Shown here one piece after another: positions 11,718 through 23,933 of a DNA stretch of 64,000 bases (within the stretch, counting starts at the first letter, position 1; each line of letters starts with the position of its first letter). Both the position numbers and the translations under genes were made by a program. The notes beneath the pieces are model-generated. The model saw only the letters and a list, made by a program, of their open reading frames with translations, had not been told where the DNA came from and did not search any database. Source of the stretch: Porodaedalea pini (lineage: Eukaryota; Basidiomycota; Agaricomycetes; Hymenochaetales; Hymenochaetaceae); the NCBI GenBank assembly GCA_002794775.1, contig NBAY01000033.1, forward strand, positions 248,001 through 312,000, read 5' to 3'.

Positions 11718-12487
11718 CGAAAATCAAAAATTTAGAGTCGCAATCACGTGCTCAGCACTCGCGACCCAACAGCACATAGTGCCCTTTGGCGAGCTGTCAT
11801 TTCAGTCTTACAGTATCCAACAAGAAAACAAGTGAAATGCATTTGGGTGCGTAGCCACCTTGGAATCCGTTCCCTAAGAAATTCAGGAGGTGCTGATAGG
11901 GTTTGATCCATCACATTGACTCACAAGCATTACTAAGACACTTCGTGCTAGCTTTTACATAAAGCAACATCAACAGCCACGGAGGCCATTCCAATGGAGC
12001 CATATATATTGCACAAAAAATCTGCAGGAGCCTTCATCTGTGTCTAAAATCTCAGATGAAAGTATAGCCTATCAGTACTAGTGAACCTTTCCGAACTGGC
12101 TCAGCCATTCAGTCATCCGAACATCTCAGTTATCCAACTTTGAGTGACTCATATTTTTCTATCCCCTAAAATTGTGTATTCTCATTGGCTGAACTAATTT
12201 CACACCCTGAATCATCAGGTACAGACTCAGATCTATCATTTAATCTAACCTTATTTGGAAATATCAGCTATCTGATCGGACAGAAAGAAAGTTCTTAGAA
12301 GCAAGTGTATCATGTGCAGCCACCACGAGGCTGTAGTGGCTGATATATAATCCTTACCCCTCTTGAGTCTCTCCTGATTTCAATCACCATCATCCCACTT
12401 CCCTTTCTCCTCCAAGTCTCAAAGACAGCCTGAAGTGCATGCCTTTTGATCTCCATTAAAGGAATAATAACATATTTATCTACTTTT
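11718..12487. other. divergent promoter region, KRI1 and family-X gene 1
   Basis: AT-rich, non-coding. It separates two divergent starts and includes the TATA box listed at 12344. No open frame of interest was seen. Confidence 0.5.
12344..12350 (+). promoter_or_regulatory. TATA box of family-X gene 1
   Basis: TATATAA in the context TGATATATAATCC, 138 bases before the ATG at 12488 and followed by a pyrimidine-rich leader. Family-X gene 2 has the same kind of element (24142-24149). Confidence 0.5.
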
Positions 12488-14727
12488 ATGGCTTTCTGTC
12501 AGGCTACTGAAGACCCTACTCATCCTACCAGTGCTCCTACTATCTCTGTCCAGTGGGACCCCCTTAAGCACAGGTTGAATGATGAGGGTAAAGCCATTAT
12601 AAAAGGTATAAGTTTAATCCCTAGAAACATGAATGTTGAATCTTCTAAATTTCATTGTGCTCTTTATATAGATTTTCTGGATGAGAACTTCAGAGTGGAC
12701 AAGCCAATTAGCCTAGAATTAAGGAAGGCTGCTGTGAAGCAAGTGATTGGTGCTGGAAGCAGTTGGTTCAAAATGACCAATCTTGTATACTACATCAATC
12801 AGAGGCAGAACAAGTATGTGGAATCTCATTCTGCCAACTCAAGCAACAAGGATAACCAACAACTTGGTGAGTATAATATATAAACATCCTCTTATTCTCT
12901 TTCTCATGATCTCATCCTGCTTCTACCTCTATAGGATCTGATGAGGAAGAGCTCTGTGAGACTCCTTGATATAACCTCCCTCTTCAGAATGCTCACAGTC
13001 TTGACTTTTAGTGTTTGGATCAATTGGCAATAACATCAGGAGGAACCTTTGTTGGTTATTTGAAGCCAAGATTGGCTCAGACTCATACCCATCCTGGGCT
13101 GATATTCTTCATATCAGTGTGGATGATATCAAATCCTACTTTGACTGGCTTGGAGCAGGTGGGAAGGATGTGCACGGTCAGCCTTACCATTCACTCTCAT
13201 TATAGTCCTGACCAGGAAAACATGGATGAGTGTTCTGATTCCGGAATTGATATTTTTATCTCTAGAATCGGCTCAAGACCCATTCTCTGAGATACCTTTC
13301 GAGAAAAAAGAGAAGCTGCAGAGTCTGTTGGCAGGAAATCCAAGTGCAACTGAGGAGCGGAAGCGGGTATGGGCAAACAGGGTGGAAATTCGGCCAAAGC
13401 TTGCACTCGAGTACATCAGGCATTTACAGGAGAACAGGCCTGATAGAAGCAGAGCACTAGTCATAAACCATAGGTGCGCACCTGCGCTGAAAGGAACTCA
13501 CGAGTTTTACTAACGATGGTATTTTTCAGGAAACAAAGGGATCAGATGCGAGCTGGTGCCTCTTTGCACCTTCCAACGCCAGTATCACTGTCGCCTAACC
13601 CCGAGATACCACTGCCGCCGCTATCGCAGCCACCGGCACAGCGTCCATCATCATCAGCGATGCCGATCCGAACGGACCGTAGACACTGGACTCCCGAGCA
13701 TACGCCATACCCTCAATCACGGAAGCCCACTGCGAGCCCAGAAGCACGAGCGATTATCGACACAACGACAGTGAAGCAAGAGCCGTCTGTGTCACCCGTC
13801 GAGCAAAACAAGCCGTTGCTATTCCACCATCCACTTTCTGCGGCTCCTTTTTCTCCCGGCCTCAGCCCTGCCCCTGATCACGCCTCTAACACAGGACAGC
13901 CATTGTCATCGCTATCACCATCGTCGACTACCAAGAATCACGATGTACAACTCACGCGTGCGTTCAACGCAGCTTCCATTCCACCTCCCGAATGTGAGCG
14001 TGAGCGCGCGAGTCCGACGGACTGCGGCCGTGTTGAAAGCACTCAGGGCCGACAGCACAGTGGCTCAGCGTGGCCTATTGCAGTGCGCGAGCAGGGAAAT
14101 CCCGCCAAGGCTCTTCAAGGAGTGGCCTCAGTTACTCGTGCAAAGCAGACTCTGACTGCTATGGCAAGCCGTATCGATGACTTCAAAACAGGGTTGGAGG
14201 GTGTCAAGACAGTCTACCACAAGGAGAAAGAGGAGTTCGTGCGAGCCGGAGGCAAGCTAGGGAGTCAAGCGATGGACGTTGATGTCGATGTGGCTAGGAG
14301 AAGAACGGTGAGTTTCGTTGGTCATGGAGTGCCGGAGAAGGCGGAAGCTTACTATTAACCATTGATTTCTACGAAACAGTCTGCAACAGCTGACAAAACC
14401 GACAATAGCCATAGGAATTATGACGAGAAAGACGTTACAATGGAGGAGATAGATGAACTAGCAAATAATGCCGTCGAAGCGAAACTCACCACGTCAAAGT
14501 CGAGCTCGACTCGGTCGCCTGTCGAAGATTCGATCGAGCCTGGCCGTTCTCAGGGGAAGGCCGATGCTGATGTGCAGGATAGTCATGTCCAAACCACTAT
14601 GGATATCGAGTTGGAGCCACGTCCGAATAACTTGCATGAGTTGTTGAAGTGGATGGATAGACACCAAGGACCGCTGGACATGATAATCTCGTTCGGCCAG
14701 CAGATAAAGGCGACGGCTAAGGCTTAG
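12488..14727 (+). CDS. Family-X protein 1 (helix-turn-helix-like modules, unknown function)
   Basis: Seven exons: 12488-12605, 12672-12866, 12935-12955, 13012-13158, 13266-13473, 13530-14307, 14380-14727. They give 604 residues. I do not recognise the family, but it is clearly paralogous to 21625-23933 and 40370-42143. Layout: LNDEGKAII at 30-38; module A at 50-87 (LRKAAVKQVIGAGSSWF, then LVYYINQR); module B from 108 (LLFGSIGNNIRRNLCWLF, then ISVDDIKSYFDWL); module C at 169-215 (NPSATEERKRVWANR, then ALEYIRHLQENR). A long Pro/Ser-rich linker follows, ending in a C-terminal LLKWMDRHQGPLD at 576-588. Module C has the spacing of a homeodomain but lacks W-F-x-N-R-R. A DNA- or chromatin-binding role is inference. 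The intron at 13159-13265 is longer than the others and its donor could instead be near 13173. Confidence 0.75.
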
Positions 14728-14863
14728 AACAATCCAGGGGGGCCAATATTGACGAATGTAACATAGTATTTGCTGATCGAGTTGTCTTTCCTTAAGTCCG
14801 ATTTGCTGGCGTGAAATCGAGGAAGTGAAAGGAAGAGATTATTCTTTAGCGTAAAAATGCACC
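14341..14863 (+). repeat. source unit of a partial tandem duplication
   Basis: The end of intron 6, the last exon and the 3' flank of family-X gene 1. A diverged second copy lies at 15073-15610, offset by about 732 bases. Matching landmarks: CGGAAGCTTAC at both left ends, ATATTGACGAATGTAACA in both 3' flanks, and ATCAAAACT at both right ends. Confidence 0.8.
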
Positions 14864-14864
14864 C

Positions 14865-15071
14865 GATCAAAACTTCATGGTTGACTTCTTTCCATTTCTT
14901 CCCCTTTCCTTTCCCTTCCATTTCTTCTTCTCTCACCCTTCTCCTCGAGCACTCCATCTTCCCCCTCTTCCTTTGCCTCCACCCACGCGCTCTCCTTCCT
15001 TGAGGGACACGAGTCCGTTAACATCCTTGCCCACCTCCCATGCCGGGAGTGCTATCACTACTCCTGTTCCT
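14865..15071 (-). pseudogene. relic of KRI1 exon 4
   Basis: About 206 bases aligning on the same strand to 10707-10916 inside KRI1 exon 4. On the minus strand the relic reads EVGKDVNGLVSLKEGE against EVGEDTSGLVSLEEGD in KRI1, and KKWKEVNHEVLIG against KKSKEEADHEFLM. The frame is broken and it has no start. It lies exactly between the two copies of the family-X gene 3' end. This is direct sequence similarity judged by eye. Confidence 0.75.
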
Positions 15072-15072
15072 G

Positions 15073-15610
15073 ACGGAAGCTTACCATTATCATTGGTTTC
15101 TACGGAAGTCTGCAACAATTGGCAAATCTGACAACAGCCACAGGTATGATGACGAGGAAGATGTTAAGATGCTGGAATATGGGAAGGTAGATAGACTAGT
15201 AAATAATGACGTCGGTGTCCCACTGGCGGAGCTTACCACGTCGAGCTCGAGACAGTCGCCTGTCGATGTTTCAGATGCGCCAGGCCATTATCAAAGCAAG
15301 AAACCCGACGTGGATGTGCAGCACAGCGATGCCCGGACCACGATGGATACCGACTTGGAACCACGTCATGAGTTACTGAAGTGGGCGGACAAACACCGAG
15401 AGCCACTGGACTAGATAATCTTAGTCGGCCAGCAGATAAGGGCGGCGGCTAGGCTTAGAATAATTCCATCGGAACCGATATTGACGAATGTAACAAAATA
15501 CTTGCTGCGGTCGAGTTGTCTTTCTCTTGTACGTCGTCTTCTAGCATGAGTCTGAGAAAGTGAGATCGTGGTTCAGAGTCAACATGCAATCGAAACGAAT
15601 CAAAACTCGG
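15073..15610 (+). pseudogene. degenerate second copy of the 3' end of family-X gene 1
   Basis: Starts inside what was intron 6, whose acceptor is lost (the ACGAAACAG of the original reads ACGGAAG here). It continues through the last exon and the 3' flank. The exon is still open up to 15414 and keeps the C-terminal motif as LLKWADKHREPLD, so the copy is not very old or was kept by chance. With no promoter or upstream exons it should not be expressed alone. Readthrough into the BUD4 promoter region is conceivable. Confidence 0.75.
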
Positions 15611-15732
15611 ATAAACTGATGAAAGCAAACGCGTCCACGTGACAGACGCGTTTGTGTTGGACTTCAGTCTTGACCCCTTTTGGTTCGTGGGAGACACTTT
15701 GTCCAGAACCCTCATCTCAAGTACATAGGTTC

Positions 15733-18700
15733 ATGCCGCCCTCGACGCCGTCCGCGTCCACGCCCCTGCGGCCTCGAGCCGACAGGATGAAGGACACCAT
15801 ACTCAAGGAGTCCTCCGCAGGCTGGACCAATGCGGTCACCCCGCTTCGTATCGCGAAGCGCGACCAGCTCTCGCCTTCGTCATCCTCAAGTCCAAATCCG
15901 AACTCGACAGGAGCTACGCGTGTCGTCGCCCGCCGCTCGAGCAACAGTTACAAGCACATGTTCAATAACAATCTTGTCTCGCGTTCGCCATTCAGATCGC
16001 AGCTCGCCCCGCGTCAACCGCTCGGTAGTGGGAGTGCTGCGAACACCCCGCGTCCAGGAACGGCGACTGCACGCAAGGTCAGCGGCGAGAAGCGTCCTCG
16101 TCCCGAGTCGCTCATCCAGCAGGCGGAGCATGAGAATTCTCATCGTGCGAGCGAGCTTGGCTTCAAGCGTCGTCAATCCAAGGGCTTTCAGGGGCTTGTG
16201 GAGAAAGGTCCTGTATCGAAGAGTCCCTTTCGCCAGCTTATGAGTACAGGAAAGGGCGGCAAGGGCAGCGAGGGTGAAGACGGCGAGGGGGAGAATGAAG
16301 AGGAGGAGGACATGGACATACCCATTGCCATAGAATTTCCTTCGAAAGGCGACGACATGACAAGTCCTGAGACGACGGAGACGGAATCGTCGTTGAACAG
16401 CAGAGAAAGCGACCCGCGCCCGCGCACGCCTCCGCGTCGTCCTACACAGCCTCATTTCTCGCCCTCGCCAAGCTTCGAACGGCGGTCGCCAGGACCCTCC
16501 GCTCTGCAGGGTTCACCGGCACGCTCGTCACTTGTACAAAAGCCTCGTCTATTGGGCCCCCGCTCCCGTTCGCTGTCCACCGGTACCAGTGGATCACCCA
16601 TTATAGAGTTGCCTATGCGCCGTGAGCGACGGAAAACCGTTACGTTCGATGAGCGTTGCGATGTCGTTGAGTTTGATCGTGAGAGCTGCGAGGACGCCGT
16701 GTTCGACACGGACGACGAGTACGTGTACGGTGCACCGGAACCACAGCAGAGCCAGAGCCAGGAAGCATCACTCGAGACATTTGACTACTTTGATGCGTCC
16801 GCACTCGACGACAGCATCAATGGGCTCGTGGACTCCATGCTGCAGGAGGCCACGTCCCTCAGTGTGCCATCTACGCCGGAGACGCACATAGCTTCGCTTT
16901 CTTCGATCGCGACGGATGACGATATGATGACCGGCGGCGCCGAGGACGGCGTGCCACTGGGGCGCACACACCACGCGGAACGTGCTCGCGCGCATCAGCA
17001 TGACGTGATTGACATACAGCCTCCCCTGCCTGCGGTTTTCTCTACCGATGATACTTCCTTCTCCACACCACCGCGGCAGGAACACGATCCCCAGACCCCG
17101 CGCGCGCTCGGAACGCCCACGTGCAACTCATATGGAAAAGTGCCGCTGCCCTCGCTCCCACCAGATACAGAGCGTGCAGAGGATGGAATGCCCCTCGGTC
17201 GGTCACACCATGCGGAGCGTGCACAAGCTGCACATGAATCAGGCGAGGACTTCGATGTTAAAATGCTGCCACCAAGTCCGAGTCCGATCAAGAAATCAAC
17301 GCAGCTAAGTAGCGAGCGCGAGTTGTCGGACACGCTCCTGCCGAAACTCGATCTGGGACTCGAGGACGTCCGGACGAGCTCGCCACACCGTACTGCTAAA
17401 GAAAACGGGTTCTCAAATGACGGTAGCTATTTTATGCCCACCCTTAGAAAAATGAGAACATTTATCTAATAATTCTCGTTGTACAGATGTGTTTGGTCCG
17501 ACAAACGCAACCCGAAACACGCTCGCAGAGCTCGAGTTCGAGCATCCGGATATTGACGCGGACTTACTATCTAACACGTCCATCGCGAGCTTCCATGAAT
17601 TTCCTCCGCAGCCAGGACCCGACTATGAGGAGCACGACGAAGAGGATGGCGAACATTCGCACCGTCGCTCGAGGGACATATCGTTTGGCGGACGCTCAGA
17701 CAGATCACTTGACGCTATCGTCTCTGGGCTTCGATTGCGTGAAGAGCAGAATGAGATGGTTGCTCAGCGCGCAACCAGCGAGGAACCGGAGCATGAACGA
17801 ACGGAAACAGGTGATACGATGACGGAAGCTGGTCGCTTGGACCGCGCATTTCGCGAAGTGGATGAGGAACCAATGATGAGGCTAGCATCTCCCGTGCTCG
17901 ATCAGAGCCAAAACGCAGACTTCGGGCTTCGTTCACCGAGATCTCATGGTCTATACGCGCAACCTGATGTCGGGAGCTCAAGCAGCCTTGTGGGATCTGA
18001 CGGCCGACGGAGCAGGAGTCCGCGTATCACCAGAGAGGATGTCTTGCGCAAGCTCAGCCGGCAGCGGTCGTCCGACAACTTTAGCCCGCTCGGGACGCCG
18101 CCGCCTGCATCTGCAATAGTGTCTATGCCGAAACTTGAAGAGATTGAGAGCGAGGACGCCAAGATGGAGTCGGATGAGTTGATGACTCTCCCACCTACTC
18201 CCTCTCAGGCGGAAAAAACACAGCCGAGGCCTCCGTTGGAGGAACGGCTGAAGCGAGCTCTTTCTCCGGCTCTTGCAGCGCCTGCACCTGTGCGTCCCGC
18301 TCTCGTACCCTCGACTTCACCCGCTCCGGCATCTCCAGCAGCTTCCTCGCATGGTCCAGTATCCCCACCTCCACCAATTCGTGATGCTCCGTCTTTTTCC
18401 CCTCGCGGAACACCTTCTATCTCATCTCCTTCCCGCGTTGGACATCACGGCCGAGCATATACGTATGATTTCGATGAACGTTCGCCGTCAGTACCAGCGA
18501 AAATCACCGCGCCCCGATCCCCGATGTCTGCATCATTCGATTTCAATCAGCCGGGCGTTGACATTGCGGAGATGGACATGCGCAGCGCGCTTGACAGGCT
18601 TGTCGATGATGTGAGCATTGCGGGTGGTGTTGACCTTTCTCCTGCCGTCGCAAGCTCGCGGAGCAATGCAGATATGGACCGCTCGGGCGCTACAGCGTCC

Positions 18701-21130
18701 GATGGCGACATTAGCATGGCGGACACGGAGCTCATCACGGAGGAGAGCACGGAACTGCTTGCGAACCTGCGCGAGTCGGTACGTGACCGGCCTCAGCTGC
18801 AGCGTGCAGGCACGGCGCCGCTCCCTGCCTTGCCTGAAACGTCCACGCCTGAGCGGCCGCCGATGTCGCGCAGTGTCTCGGGCGTGTCGATGGCGGGTGG
18901 GAGCTCGACTGCCGCTTCTTTCCAGGGGTCCGCTCCCGTAAGCTCGGGATCAGGACTGGGTGCAGGATTGAGTGCAAGTGTGCCGCCGCCACTTCCGCCT
19001 AAAACACCCGAAAAAAGCGCCCGTCAGGCGCGTGAGGAGATGATCAGGGAGAAACGTCGAGAGGCGCGGGCGCGTGAATCTGGTGAGTATTTTGTGCCAC
19101 CGAGACGCGATGCAGCAGGCAATCTTCTCGACGAGAGCCCAGCGAGCAGGAGAAAGTCGGGTTCGCGACCAAGCGTGGGACGTAGTATGAGCACGGGCGA
19201 CGCTGAGGATTTGTTGAGTGAGGTAGGACTATCTCATGCTTTCAATTCGAGGACCTGAGCAACTCACGAACTCGTTCTCGTAACCTGTTTGCCAGGTTCC
19301 TGCTGCACAACGACGAGTTTCTGCACTTCGACATAGGCGCGGAGGTGTATTGGGCATGACGCTGGATGATGACGAAGACATGCTGACAGACAGTATTGAG
19401 CGTGAGCTCAAGAAGATGGACGATCCTAAGAAGGTCTGTGCTTAAGATAGCTCGTGAATGATTGAAATTGATATATCCTTGTATTTCTGTGAGTAGAGAT
19501 CTTATGAGCTTCGTGAACGCGATGCTGTTGTCTATGCTTCGTCTTCCCAGGAGGAGTCTATAGCGCCGATGAGTAGCACGCTCGATGTCGAGGATAAGGC
19601 ATGGAGGACAGTCCGTCGACCTAGTGATATGGTGGGTCGGCTTCTTATATTGTGGCTTTTTTGACTTTGTGTTGAAACAGTCCTGCAGGACGAGTATGCC
19701 CGCCAGATCAAGGAAATTCGCGCACAAGAGAAACCTGGTAAATCGCATGGGAAAGTCTTTGTTAAAGGTATGCCCGAACCTCAGTCATAACCGGTTTGTC
19801 TTCTAAATCTGTATTCTCCGTTAGTCTTGAGGATAAAGGGAATCACTGTACCTTTACCGCCGCAGCATACTATGTTCACTTGTACTCTAAACAATGGTAT
19901 TCACTACGTGACGACTCCCGAATGTCGGCTGACTCGCGAAGCGAGAATCGACCAAGAGTTCGAGCTGTAAGTGCTTCGGTGTGGTTATGGGATACGTCAA
20001 GCTCATTTTGTTATAGAATTGAACATGCGAAGCTCGAGTTCACTTTAACGCTCAAAGTCCGGCGAGATCAGCATATTTTGCAACAGTTCAAGACAATCGT
20101 ACCACCTGTCCTGCCTCCTCTGCCGCAAGTTGCACCGTCAACGCCCACGCAGCACCGGGGGGTGCGTAGCTTTTTCGGTGGGACACCCAAGAAGTCGAAA
20201 ACACCCAAGCATATCAGATCTCAGACAGAGCCGATCGTACGCTTTGTGATGGAGGAGAACCTTGCGCGGTATATGAAGCAGGACGGAACGCTTGCGCGCG
20301 CTTTTATCGCATTTAAGGATATTGCACGGCATTGTGATACTCGTTTGTTCGAGACGGCCTTCCCGCTCATTGGGCAGCGTCTTGAGGCTCCTGGCGAGGG
20401 TGGCGGAGTGGGCGGGACGATGGTACCGAAGCAAATTGGAGAAATCGTGCTTCAAATATTCAGACTCCCTGCGCTGCCCGGTATCCCGCAGAACCAGCTC
20501 CCTCAGAGCTTAGACGAGTGCCATCGCGGACTTCGCCACATCAGTTGGCACAAAGTGACATACCATGAAGGCATCTTGACCCAGCTTGGCGGCGACTGTT
20601 CTGTGAGTGATGTGTATCCTTCTTAAAATGGAGCCAGAAGTACTGACTGCTCTTCTTAGACGTGGCGAAGGAGACAACTACGTGTCATAGGCGGCAGTTT
20701 GGTGGCATTCAACGACGTCACGAAACGCGCGACCGCGACAATTGATCTCAAAAAAGCTATTGCCATCGAAGATGACCAGGATCCGAAGAACTCCTCGAAA
20801 CTACGGGATGTCGATGACTTTGATGCTATGTATGGCGTTGAACGCTCATTCCGACTAGTTTTCCCGCACAGCCAGGAAATCACATTCTTCGCGGACACAG
20901 ACGAAGAAAAATCGAGATGGTACATGACCATGTCTCTTGCAAGAACTTTTCTAACATAACAATCCAACAGGCTCGAAGTATTCCGTGCTCTTGTTGGTCA
21001 CATCCCGCCTCACCCGCTATGGGCAGAGCTTCTCTGGCAAAGACTAAATGAGGCGCCAAAGCCACCACTACAGCCGTCCTCTTCGACGTCCCCAAATCCT
21101 GGTGAAGATCGCTCGCGCAAGCAACGCTAG
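15733..21130 (+). CDS. BUD4: BUD4, anillin-like septin-ring scaffold with PH domain
   Basis: Nine exons: 15733-17422, 17487-19222, 19296-19433, 19497-19631, 19689-19767, 19825-19966, 20017-20602, 20660-20919, 20971-21130. They give 1641 residues. The N-terminal 1150 or so are disordered and Ser/Pro-rich, with many S/T-P sites and two SPFR motifs (SRSPFRSQ, SKSPFRQL). The anillin-homology block begins near HGKVFVKVLRIKGITVPLP and runs through IVLQIFRLPALPGIPQ. The C-terminal PH domain follows (TWRRRQLRVIGGSLVAFND to SQEITFFADTDEEKSRW), with a tail HIPPHPLWAELLWQR. BUD4 links septins and membrane at the division site and guides septum placement. S/T-P sites suggest CDK control. A 16-residue motif is repeated at about 403-418 and 482-497. 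Confidence 0.92.
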
Positions 21131-21624
21131 CCGTTCCGCCTGTTTTTCCTGTTCTTTGTCCTTTCATCGCATTCACGAAACGGACCACGTAGAGTAGAGC
21201 TCTCGACGAGATGTAGTACCGATAAGCAATATCTCTTGTATTTGTGTCGCGCATCATTCTCACCCATTTCCTCTCCCCCTGCCCAATTGATAAATACAGT
21301 CGGTTTAGTCCTTGTTTCCTTTTATCCCTGACGTCCCCCCTCCCGCCCCTTTTCGCTTGCTACCTTCTGTCTTTCGTCTCACCCATCACTCACTCGTGTC
21401 CGGGCTTGTCTGTATACATATTTATGCTTGATCTCATGTACATACATGTCTTCTCTTTACACTGTAGGCCGCGTCGAACGCGAAGCATGAAAACATGTCT
21501 ACTGACTTTGCATGACGCTCGCAGTTCAAACCGCACAAAGTGAATATTTGTGTACATCCTAATTTGGAACTATAGTACATGTTCAACTCAAACCGAACCA
21601 TGACCTCCAAACGCAGTACTAGTA
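21131..21624. other. convergent 3' region, BUD4 and family-X gene 2
   Basis: Non-coding, T/C-rich on plus. It holds the two 3' untranslated regions. Nothing else was seen. Confidence 0.5.
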
Positions 21625-23933
21625 CTAGTGGTATAGGTCTCCATCCATTGCTTGCCATTTATCAATAAGTCCCAATGCTCTCATGCTGTCCCTGAATTTC
21701 AATAATTCCACAATTGGCTGTTCGTGCTTGTCAATCCACCGCTTGAGTCCTTCTAATGTCCTAAGTGGCTGCTCAACTCCATCGCCCGCAGCTTGCACGT
21801 CTAGAGATTCTGAACCACTAGTAAAAGCTGCGGTAAAACTCTGCGCTGTAGTCTGTCGCGCAGACGCAATGTCACCGTGTGAAACGATCTGAAGTCTTGA
21901 TATCAGCTCGCCTGTTCATACCTGAGGCGTACTGCAGGAGAAAACTTACGGGTTCGTCGTCGGAATCCAGCTCATCGACTTCCATATCCGTCGGCTCGTC
22001 GTCCTCCGGGTACATTAGTTCGCTGTCCCCTTCGTCATCCACGGAATTTAGGACAATATCGCCCTGTGTTATCATGGCAGTTTGGGGTGCCTAAGCAAGT
22101 CTGAAGGTCAGCTGATGTTCCGTTGAGTTGCCAAATGTTGCATAAATTTACCGATTCTTTTCCAGTCTCGCCCAACACTTCAGCCGCTGCTGCCGCTCCT
22201 TCTTCCTGCTGTCCGTCAGCTTGCATAGCCGCTTCCGGGCTCCTTTGCAAGTCATTTGCACGACTATAAGCTCTATCAATCGTGCTCTCTTGTTGAACAG
22301 AACGAGTCGCCGAAGTTCGGCGTTGTTCGTGTCCTGCTGGACCGTCTGCAAGCACTGGCACAGTCTCGGTACGAGTGACTTCGCCTGGCTTGAGAGCAGC
22401 AAGCTCGCGGGCTGGAGCAAGTGGAACTTCAATTGATTGGGCTCTCACGAGTACAGCAGTCCGTGCATCGGCACTCCTAGTATGCGCTTGAACGATTCTG
22501 ACATCACGTTGGAGACTGTCTGGCATCCTGTCGACACGAAGCGGGTGGTTGCCAAAAAGCCTGAAAGGTTCTTCGGGTGGAATGGAACCTTTGCGCTTCG
22601 TACTGTCTGACACATGAAACGTATCCCCGGGTGCGGTATGTTGTTCACGCTTCGTACCAACGAGCGTCGACGTGGGTGAGCTCAACCTGCGGCTCTCAGG
22701 TTGAGCGGCCGGGCTTTCTGCGCAGTCTGTTTTGTGTGCAGGATCATCGCTCGTATGACTTAGTTCCGCTCCCGGAACTGAAGGTAGCTCTGCAGTTGAG
22801 CCCGGCTCTGGAGGTGGCTTAGGAGAGGACACCGGAATTGATATTGGAGGACGAGAGGACGCTCGGGGCAGATCACTATCTTCAGATCTAGTTATTAAAG
22901 TCTTTCATCAATTCATATTCTTAATGAATGTGATATGATATACCTCTGGTTTTCGCCCGTCTTAAGACCCATCACATCTTGAAGGTGCTTTATGTAGGCA
23001 GAGATTTCCGTTATATCTTCAACCTCAATCCTTTTCGCCCATTGTCTGTACATTCTGTGATCTGCATTGGGATATCCTCTCAAAAGCCCTTGGAGCTTAA
23101 GCCGGACATCTTTCGAGAGACCTTGAAATACTGTTCCACCAAAGCTTAGCATCTGGTCTCTGATTAGAAATCTGTGCACCAGTTATTAGGCTCACCAGGC
23201 ATCCCTGAGCTTGCCAGATAATTGAAATAAGCTTGGAATTCTTGCATGGTGACAGAATACTCAGGCTGGAGAGCCCAGTGCTGTAAATCTCCATAGTCTT
23301 CCTGTCTTAGCACTTGATAGAGCCAGCGAAGGTGCATCCGTGTCTCTCCAGATATCTGACCAAACACTAAAGAGAAATAGTCAAATGTTGCCCCCTGCTT
23401 AAGTTATATATAAAACATACATTTTTCTTCTTCCTCCATTGTTGTCTTAGGACCTGCAGCTGTTAGAAGAGCAACAGTACCAGTCTGTAGATCATTAGGT
23501 ATGGTATTAGATCATGCAGAGGATTGTGTTTTGATTGTGATAGAAATTAACCTGAGATCGAGTTGCTTGAAACTCTTTATGCCTCTTGACAATGTAAGAG
23601 TCCAACTTTAGCATTGTAATCCATTCATTTCCAGCATCCTTGACTTTCTGAAGCATGAGCTGCCTTTGGTAAAGAGGAATGTGTTTAGCACCCATATTAT
23701 AACAATCATCCAATATAACTATGTTCAGAATCTAAAGTTAGATATTTCATCTGTACCATAAAATATACAATCTTCTCACAATTAATAATGGCTTGTCCTC
23801 TTGCATTAAGACTATGTCTGATGATATTTGAAGACTTTTTTCTGAAAATGTCATAATAATTATATATCAATATAATAAGAGCCTACAAGTAGAAAAGAGA
23901 CACTGACTGAGAGTTTGAGCTAGAAGGAGGCAT
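21625..23933 (-). CDS. Family-X protein 2 (helix-turn-helix-like modules, unknown function)
   Basis: Nine exons: 23933-23908, 23841-23780, 23718-23552, 23484-23421, 23366-23196, 23157-22944, 22887-22152, 22090-21950, 21888-21625. They give 614 residues in one frame. It matches family-X gene 1 module by module: LNARGQAII at 20-28; module A about 40-77 (YQRQLMLQKVKDAGNEW); module B (LFGQISGETRMHLRWLY, then YFNYLA); module C (YPNADHRMYRQWAKRI, then ISAYIKHLQ). A Pro/Glu-rich linker and an acidic patch follow, then C-terminal LKRWIDKHEQP at about 575-585. Several introns fall at the same codons as in gene 1. The intron 23195-23158 is only 38 bases and uses the second of two adjacent AGs, so that joint is the weak point. 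A GTAAGT...ACAAACAG intron probably lies in the 5' leader (about 24011-23942). Confidence 0.72.

Noticed and set aside
15886..16455. 189-residue minus-strand open frame inside BUD4 exon 1
   Set aside because: Arg/Leu-rich shadow of the Ser/Pro-rich coding strand; no splice or motif support.
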